Below, one piece after another: positions 13,487 to 17,692 of a stretch of 17,692 nucleotides of DNA. This DNA is from Patescibacteria group bacterium (GTDB lineage Bacteria > Patescibacteriota > Minisyncoccia > Phycocordibacterales > PALSA-1337). The stretch lies in contig SCTV01000041.1 in the NCBI GenBank assembly GCA_004298345.1, forward strand, positions 1-17,692, read 5' to 3'. The notes below the pieces were generated by a model. The model did no database searches. It was not told the DNA's origin and was given only the letters and a program-made list of their open reading frames with translations. The translations under genes were made by a program, and so were the position numbers. The stretch's first letter is position 1. Each line of letters begins with the position of its first letter.

Positions 13487-14107
13487 CTACTTACTATCAT
13501 CTTTTTTGTATTCCCCTACTTTTACTTTTGGAGCTTTAATAACTTTGCCACTGAGACTGTAACCCTTTGCGATAACTTCGGTAATAATATGGTCATTTTT
13601 CTCATCTGTAACCGGTACAAATTCTACCGCCTCATGTACTGCTGGATCAAATTTTTCTCCTACCGGGCTAAGCTGTTTTAGATTGTGTTCTCCTAGTACA
13701 TTGAGGAGCTGTGAATAAATATATTCTACTCCTACACGCCAATTTTTATCTACTTTCTCCCAAGCATCTTTATTTCCAAAAGCCATATCAAAACTATCGA
13801 GTGCTGGAATGATTTCATTGATCAATCCTTCCTTGGCAAACTTTACAAACTCCTGATTGCGCATTTCATCCTGTTTGCGCATGTTTATAAAATCAGCCTT
13901 GGCATGGGCAAGACCTGTCATCGCCTGGAGCTTCTCCGCCTCAGCCTTTTTGAGCTTTTCTCGTAGATCTTTAAGCTTAGCCTGAGCACCTTTTTCATTG
14001 CCTTCGTCGTCGGTATCTACCATATCGTCTACGACAACTTCCGGCTCAGTACCTTCAGTAGTTTCCTCGGGTACAATATCATCTTTTTTAGTGTCTTTAT
14101 TATCCAT
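13487..14107 (-). CDS. grpE: GrpE, nucleotide exchange factor of DnaK
   Basis: 206 residues, normal length. GrpE opens the DnaK nucleotide cleft and releases ADP. An acidic disordered N-terminus (about 1-40) leads to a long coiled-coil helix (about 41-85), a region with LINEIIPALDSFDMAF, and the C-terminal beta domain with the family signature around GEKFDPAVHEAVEFVPV and VIAKGYSLSGKVIKAPKVKVGE. TATACT (14116-14121) lies eight bases before the ATG with TTGCTT 16 bases upstream of it, so the leader is only a base or two. It heads the chaperone cluster but is transcribed apart from dnaK. Confidence 0.97.
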   Translation of the reverse strand: MDNKDTKKDDIVPEETTEGTEPEVVVDDMVDTDDEGNEKGAQAKLKDLREKLKKAEAEKLQAMTGLAHAKADFINMRKQDEMRNQEFVKFAKEGLINEIIPALDSFDMAFGNKDAWEKVDKNWRVGVEYIYSQLLNVLGEHNLKQLSPVGEKFDPAVHEAVEFVPVTDEKNDHIITEVIAKGYSLSGKVIKAPKVKVGEYKKDDSK

Positions 14108-14115
14108 AGGGCTAT

Positions 14116-14121
14116 AGTATA
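14116..14121 (-). promoter_or_regulatory. -10 box of grpE
   Basis: TATACT with a -35 TTGCTT after a 16-base spacer; it ends eight bases before the ATG, leaving almost no leader. Confidence 0.6.
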
Positions 14122-14172
14122 TAGTTTTTTAGACCAAAAGCAATATTTTTTACCTTTCACAATATTCACACC

Positions 14173-14200
14173 CCTCATTTCAGCCATGGCTGAAATGAGG
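14173..14200. repeat. 28-bp perfect palindrome upstream of the Cas2-like gene
   Basis: Perfect symmetry about CCATGG; arms CCT-CATTTCAGCCA and TGGCTGAAATG-AGG. It lies 9 bases before a possible -10 box (TATGCT, 14210-14215) and covers the -35 region of the Cas2-like gene. The 22-bp core recurs at 14603-14632. Confidence 0.85.
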
Positions 14201-14222
14201 ATAAGGTGATATGCTATGAGGG

Positions 14223-14597
14223 ATGAACAGAAAAAGAAAAATATACCGTTACAAAGGTGTTCCGACCAATATATTTGGCTTACCAATTTTTGATCCAAAC
14301 AAAACTACCCTGCCGAGTCCACGCAAATCAAAACAAACCTACCTCCGTTCATTTATCGCCGTCACCAAAAAGAATGTCCCTAAGACACTATTGATCACAT
14401 ACGATATACCCCACAACAAAAAAATTGAGCGGGACTGGTTTCGACGTCAACTCAAGAGACTTGGGTTCAGTATGATTCAGAAAAGTGTCTGGGTTGGACA
14501 ATCGCCATTACCAGCCGATTTTATAGCTTACGTCAAAACGATCGGTATCGAAAAAGAGTTTATTACCTTTACACTGGCCCAGCCACATACAACATAA
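14223..14597 (+). CDS. Cas2/PaaX-middle-domain-like small protein
   Basis: 124 residues. Residues 54-90 (KTLLITYDIP, then RDWFRRQLKRLGF, then QKSVWVG) match the first strand-helix-strand of the ferredoxin-like fold shared by Cas2 and the middle domain of PaaX regulators, including Asp61 of the YDI motif that is the metal-binding residue in nuclease-type Cas2. Residues 91-120 supply the second half. The first 50 residues are basic and do not resemble the winged helix of PaaX. There is no CRISPR array and no cas1 in the window, so a role in spacer acquisition is unlikely here. TATGCT lies seven bases before the ATG, suggesting a leaderless or near-leaderless message. The gene stands alone between two long palindromes with a shared core. 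It may be a nuclease, toxin-like protein or DNA/RNA-binding protein acting on those palindromes (inference). The fold assignment is fairly sure, the function is not. Confidence 0.8.
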   Translation: MNRKRKIYRYKGVPTNIFGLPIFDPNKTTLPSPRKSKQTYLRSFIAVTKKNVPKTLLITYDIPHNKKIERDWFRRQLKRLGFSMIQKSVWVGQSPLPADFIAYVKTIGIEKEFITFTLAQPHTT

Positions 14598-14602
14598 CCA
14601 CA

Positions 14603-14632
14603 CGCCCATTTCAGCCATGGCTGAAATGGGCG
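14603..14632. repeat. 30-bp perfect palindrome downstream of the Cas2-like gene
   Basis: The same 22-bp core as at 14173-14200, but with outer arms CGCC and GGCG instead of CCT and AGG. It begins five bases after the stop codon. No T-run follows, so it is not a typical intrinsic terminator. Confidence 0.85.
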
Positions 14633-14717
14633 ATAATAGATCGAATACAACCGCCCCACACACAATGTCACATCATCTGTTATATCTGATCGAAATAAAA
14701 ACCATGTAAAACAAAAA

Positions 14718-14740
14718 ACAACCACCCCGAAGGTGGTTGT
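14718..14740 (-). terminator. Terminator of the rpoA-rpsI operon
   Basis: A 9-bp stem ACAACCACC/GGTGGTTGT around a TTCGG loop on the minus strand, with A/T runs on both sides (TTTTTT on the minus strand after the stem). It starts eight bases after the rpsI stop codon and could work in both directions. Confidence 0.92.
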
Positions 14741-14748
14741 TTTTTGTT

Positions 14749-15189
14749 TTAACGCTTGCTCCACTGTGGAGATTTTCTCGCTTTCTTGAGGCCGAATTTT
14801 CGGCGTTCTTTGGCTCGAGGGTCTCGCTTAAGGAAACCTTCTTTCTTGAGGTTCTTTCGAAGCTCAGCATCATATACGAGAAGTGCTCGAGCAATACCGT
14901 GTCTGAGTGCTTCTGCTTGTGAGTGAATACCTCCACCAGAAATCATCGCTGAAACTTTAAACTTGGCAGCAATCTTTGCCTTAGTAAACGCATCGTTGGC
15001 AATAAGCTGAAGCTCAGCTGTTGGAAAATAAGTTGGAAGATCTTTGTCATTGATAACAAAAGCTGTCTTTGGGCTTGAGTGAAGACGTACTGACGCTACT
15101 GAGGTTTTGCGTCGGCCAACACCCTGAAAGTACCTCTTGCTATCGACAGCTACTTCAGAAACATCTTTTTTTACAGTATCCTTTATCAT
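14749..15189 (-). CDS. rpsI: 30S ribosomal protein uS9
   Basis: 146 residues. It binds the head of the 30S subunit, and its C-terminal tail reaches the P-site tRNA. The family core is present: YFQGVGRRKTSVASVRL near 20-36, SGGGIHSQAEALRHGIARALL near 84-104, and the basic tail LKRDPRAKERRKFGLKKARKSPQWSKR ending in the conserved SKR. About 18 residues precede the usual start region. Four bases separate it from rplM; it is the last gene of the ribosomal operon, followed directly by a terminator. Confidence 0.98.
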   Translation of the reverse strand: MIKDTVKKDVSEVAVDSKRYFQGVGRRKTSVASVRLHSSPKTAFVINDKDLPTYFPTAELQLIANDAFTKAKIAAKFKVSAMISGGGIHSQAEALRHGIARALLVYDAELRKNLKKEGFLKRDPRAKERRKFGLKKARKSPQWSKR

Positions 15190-15193
15190 GTAT

Positions 15194-15541
15194 TTATTCG
15201 GTAATTACTAAATTCTTCATCATAATGGTCTTGAGCTTGTTCGAAGGAAGCATACCATACACAGCGTTTCGAAATACTTCAGAATAACCCTTGTTATCAA
15301 TCATCTTCTCAAGTGACTGAGTAATGATACCGCCAGGGTAACCACTGTAAGAGACGTATTCCTTTTCAGTACGCTTCTTTTCGTGAATATTTGCCTTTGA
15401 GGTATTGGTAATGGTAACTTTTACCTTTGGAGCGGCATTTCTTTCAAAATTGGTAAGATTTTTGCCCATGAGAAGTGAAGCGGCCTCGCTTGCCACTCGT
15501 CCAATCTTTTTATTTGTTGCGTCAATAGTGTATGTGTTCAT
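15194..15541 (-). CDS. rplM: 50S ribosomal protein uL13
   Basis: 115 residues from the Met at 15541, preferred over the in-frame ATG at 15559 because it starts four bases after the rplQ stop, whereas the earlier one would overlap rplQ, and because MNTYTIDA is the family's usual opening. An early-assembly protein of the 50S subunit. The DATNKKIGRVASEAASLLMGK and YVSYSGYPGG...VFRNAVYGMLPSNKL regions are typical. Slightly shorter than the common 140-150 residues at the C-terminal end. Confidence 0.96.
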   Translation of the reverse strand: MNTYTIDATNKKIGRVASEAASLLMGKNLTNFERNAAPKVKVTITNTSKANIHEKKRTEKEYVSYSGYPGGIITQSLEKMIDNKGYSEVFRNAVYGMLPSNKLKTIMMKNLVITE

Positions 15542-15545
15542 GTGT

Positions 15546-15893
15546 TTATACAAATTCAATCATTGCCATCGGGCTAGCATCGCTGGTGCGACTACCGAGC
15601 TTTACCACTCGAGTAAAGCCACCCTTTCGATCCTTATATTTTGGAGCAATGACTTCAATCATCTCTTTGACTGCCCCCTCACCCACTCGGCTCGCCACCA
15701 AACGTCGCGCTGCGAGAGTGCCGGTCTTGCTCTTGGTAACAATCTTTTCAATAAAAGGTCGGAGTTCTTTTGCTTTTGCCTCAGTGGTTCTAATTTTATT
15801 ATTCAAGACGAGAGAAAGTGCGAGCGACTTGATCAAAGCATTTCGCTGGTTTGTTTCTCGGCCGAATTTTCTTGTTTTTCGATGGTGATTCAT
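15546..15893 (-). CDS. rplQ: 50S ribosomal protein bL17
   Basis: 115 residues, normal for the family. It sits near the exit tunnel of the large subunit. The N-terminus MNHHRKTRKFGRETNQRNAL is diagnostic, followed by the IRTTEAKAKELRPFIEKIVT region and the C-terminal KYKDRKGGFTRVVKLGSR...MAMIEFV. It follows rpoA after 15 bases, the usual neighbour order in bacteria. Confidence 0.98.
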   Translation of the reverse strand: MNHHRKTRKFGRETNQRNALIKSLALSLVLNNKIRTTEAKAKELRPFIEKIVTKSKTGTLAARRLVASRVGEGAVKEMIEVIAPKYKDRKGGFTRVVKLGSRTSDASPMAMIEFV

Positions 15894-15908
15894 GGGAAAT
15901 AGGTAATT

Positions 15909-16880
15909 TTACTTGAGTGTCATGCCGAAATTTGAAAGGGCTTTTTTGATCTCCTGAATACCCTTGCTTCCAATACCCTCAATATCGAGAATATCAGCTT
16001 CTTTCTTTCGCACAAGACCACCTACCGTTCGGATGTTTGCATTGGCAAGCGCCTTTGCAGTACGAGCGGTGAGACCAATAGAATCTGTGCGAGTTTTTAG
16101 AAATTCTACATCAAAATCTTTCTTTGAGCCCGCTTCTTCAGACTTTTCAGTAGATGCTTCAATTTTCTTTGGCTCTTCTACCTCCTCTTCCTTAAAGCCA
16201 ACTATAGCCTTGAGCTGACCGATCATAATAACAATAGATTTTTCGAGAGCTTCATGTGGAGTCACGGTACCATCTGTCTCAATCAAAAGTTTGAGGCGAT
16301 TGAAGTCGGTACGATCGCCGACTCGCATATTTTCCACTTCATAGTTTACACGTCGAATCGGTGTAAAAATAGCATCGAGAGTAATAGTACCGATATCTAC
16401 TCGTTCTTTCTCTAGAACTTCTTTTGAAACATAGCCGAGACCCTTTTCAACAGTAAGCTCAATGTTGAGCTCAGTGCCTTTGTCAGTAACTTTGGTGATA
16501 GCGAGGTCTGGGTTTAGAATTTCTACTTGTCCTGGGTGTTTAATATCTCCGGCAGTAACATCCTTTACACCCTTGACCTTGAGAGTTAGTGTCTGTGGCT
16601 CGTCAGTAAGCATCTTGATACGAACTCGTTTGAGATTGAGCAAAATAGTGATCACATCGTCTTTTACACCGTCAAGTGCAGAAAATTCGTGACTAACACC
16701 ATTAATCTTAACTTTTGTGATTGAAGCACCTGGCAATGATGACAAAATAATGCGTCGAAGTGAGTTACCCAACGTATGTCCATACCCAGGATATAGGCCG
16801 TCAATTTCGTATACGCCAGTAAAACCCTCCTCGCGGACGATTCGTGGTTTTGATGGCAATAGAACGTTAAGATCAGACAT
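15909..16880 (-). CDS. rpoA: RNA polymerase alpha subunit
   Basis: 323 residues, normal length. The N-terminal domain (about 1-225) dimerises and assembles the polymerase; it has GYGHTLGNSLRRIILSSLPG (about 32-51) and the conserved RVNYEVENMRVGDRTDFNRL. A charged linker (about 230-260) leads to the C-terminal domain (about 262-323), with SIGLTARTAKALANANIRTVGGL and the helix-hairpin-helix-like DIEGIGSKGIQEIKKAL that binds upstream promoter DNA. A promoter lies 48 bases upstream. No Shine-Dalgarno sequence is visible although there is a real leader of about 40 bases. Confidence 0.99.
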   Translation of the reverse strand: MSDLNVLLPSKPRIVREEGFTGVYEIDGLYPGYGHTLGNSLRRIILSSLPGASITKVKINGVSHEFSALDGVKDDVITILLNLKRVRIKMLTDEPQTLTLKVKGVKDVTAGDIKHPGQVEILNPDLAITKVTDKGTELNIELTVEKGLGYVSKEVLEKERVDIGTITLDAIFTPIRRVNYEVENMRVGDRTDFNRLKLLIETDGTVTPHEALEKSIVIMIGQLKAIVGFKEEEVEEPKKIEASTEKSEEAGSKKDFDVEFLKTRTDSIGLTARTAKALANANIRTVGGLVRKKEADILDIEGIGSKGIQEIKKALSNFGMTLK

Positions 16881-16927
16881 AATGATTGCGTATTAAAAAA
16901 TAATTAATCTAAATTAACAAGAAGTAC

Positions 16928-16965
16928 ATTATACATCATTTGCAATATTTTTGCAAATGACTACC
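16928..16965 (-). promoter_or_regulatory. Promoter of the rpoA-rplQ-rplM-rpsI operon with an overlapping dyad
   Basis: -35 TTGCAA (16951-16956), a 17-base spacer, -10 TATAAT (16928-16933). The -35 and the start of the spacer lie in a 9-5-9 inverted repeat CATTTGCAA/TTGCAAATG (about 16937-16959). The repeat could bind a regulator or act as a weak end signal for rpsD transcription; it has no T-run. Confidence 0.8.
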
Positions 16966-16970
16966 CTGTA

Positions 16971-17579
16971 CTACCGGCTATAAAACTCAAACACCGAAGC
17001 GACATCAAACAGCACGTCCGTTTGGGTGAGCTTTGGGGCACCAACTATCTCCCACTCACGCTTGGCGAGATCGGCTTTGATCCACGCCGGAGTGGTAATG
17101 GTCGCAAGTCGCTCATCGAGCTTTGCAAAGATAGGCTTTGCCTTACTACCATTTCGAATACTAATCTTGTCACCAAGAGAAACACTGAATGATGGGATGG
17201 TAACTTTGGTACCGTTTACTAAAATATGACCGTGAGAAACCATCTGTCGTCCAAAGATTCTGGTGTTTGCGAGACCGATGCGGAACACCATATTGTCGAG
17301 TCGAGATTCGAGTGCTCGGAGGAGGAGGTCGGTAGAGTTACCTTTGGTGGCAATAGCCTTCTTTACGTAATTTGAAAATTGTCTCTCACCTACACCATAG
17401 ACCATACGAGCTTTCTGCTTTTCGTTGAGACGGTTGCCGAAATCGCTTTTTGCTTTTGGCTTTGACGACTTTGATAATTTGCGATTTGACTCTCGAAGCA
17501 CAAATTTCTGTGTCTGTGTTTTCTCAAACACCGGAGCACCCAATCGTCGCGCAATTTTGTATTTTGGTCCGTTAATCAT
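16971..17579 (-). CDS. rpsD: 30S ribosomal protein uS4
   Basis: 202 residues, normal length. It binds the 5' domain of 16S rRNA and nucleates 30S assembly. It starts MINGPKYKIARRLG, has GNRLNEKQKARMVYGVGERQF near 48-68, and the S4 RNA-binding domain (about 92-155) with LESRLDNMVFRIGLANTRIFGRQMVSHGHILVNG. The N-terminal zinc-binding cysteines found in some S4 proteins are absent. It follows rpsK by 12 bases; a TATAAT overlapping the rpsK stop codon (17591-17596) could be an additional promoter. Confidence 0.98.
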   Translation of the reverse strand: MINGPKYKIARRLGAPVFEKTQTQKFVLRESNRKLSKSSKPKAKSDFGNRLNEKQKARMVYGVGERQFSNYVKKAIATKGNSTDLLLRALESRLDNMVFRIGLANTRIFGRQMVSHGHILVNGTKVTIPSFSVSLGDKISIRNGSKAKPIFAKLDERLATITTPAWIKADLAKREWEIVGAPKLTQTDVLFDVASVFEFYSR

Positions 17580-17591
17580 AAAAATAAATAA

Positions 17592-17692
17592 TTATACTCG
17601 TCGTGGCTTCTTTGGTTTTGGACCATTGAAAGGCACTGGTGTCTCATCCTTGATAGATGAAATGGTGATGCCTTTTGAAATAAAGCCACGAA
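17592..17692 (-). CDS. rpsK: 30S ribosomal protein uS11 (C-terminal part)
   Basis: The last 32 codons are in the window: RGFISKGITISSIKD, then ETPVPFNGPKPKKPRRV and a TAA stop. The IxxIxDxTPxPxNG pattern and the RRV end are typical of uS11, which lines the mRNA exit side of the 30S platform. The 5' part lies beyond the right edge. The family's usual Cys or His after PxPHNG is replaced by Pro. Confidence 0.93.
   Translation of the reverse strand, partial: RGFISKGITISSIKDETPVPFNGPKPKKPRRV

Noticed and set aside
14108..14748. CRISPR array near the Cas2-like gene
   Set aside because: There are only two palindromes, far apart with a gene between, no regular repeat-spacer pattern and no cas1.
15542..15559. 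Earlier start for uL13
   Set aside because: It would overlap the rplQ end, and the later Met matches the usual uL13 N-terminus.
1..17692. tRNA or rRNA genes
   Set aside because: No cloverleaf with a GTTC-type T arm and no rRNA conserved blocks were seen; a tRNAscan-SE/barrnap run would settle it.

Overview
The window looks like a piece of a Candidate Phyla Radiation (Patescibacteria, probably Parcubacteria-type) chromosome. The evidence is indirect: compact, short versions of housekeeping proteins; a ribosomal block ordered rpsK-rpsD-rpoA-rplQ-rplM-rpsI; many small orphan membrane proteins; almost no Shine-Dalgarno sequences in front of housekeeping genes; and several start codons placed six bases after a -10 box, as in leaderless mRNAs. 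No rRNA or tRNA gene was seen. All genes but two lie on the minus strand, so the window is best read from right to left.

Layout, right to left. (1) 17692-14718: end of rpsK, then rpsD, a good promoter, and rpoA-rplQ-rplM-rpsI closed by a strong terminator. (2) 14632-14173: a plus-strand gene for a small Cas2/PaaX-fold protein, flanked by two long perfect palindromes with a common core. (3) 14107-9427: a chaperone cluster, grpE, an unknown 100-aa gene, dnaK and dnaJ, with a small plus-strand Cys-pair protein inserted between grpE and the 100-aa gene. (4) 9423-7026: accessory genes with their own promoters and terminators: a WHxH/Cys-tail protein, an HExxH putative metalloprotease, a four-helix membrane protein under a consensus promoter with a 9-6-9 dyad, then about 345 bases with no convincing gene that fold into a run of hairpins. 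(5) 7025-3628: a compact four-gene operon from a leaderless promoter: a membrane-anchored Cys-rich protein, an unknown 267-aa protein, a SET-domain protein and a multi-pass membrane histidine kinase. (6) 3611-600: leaderless trpS, a structured spacer with a REP-like element, and a fused ABC exporter half-transporter. (7) 559-1: a small two-helix membrane protein with a large dyad at its promoter, its terminator, then a well-formed T-box leader (antiterminator with the UGGN bulge, competing terminator) that should control a gene starting at or beyond the left edge.

Most worth following up are the T-box leader in a probable CPR genome, the Cas2-like gene between palindromes whose flanks change in a compensatory way, the hairpin-rich non-coding stretch at 7026-7371, and the repeated -10/six-base/ATG arrangement. 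All functional statements come from motifs and layout read by eye; no searches or folding programs were run.
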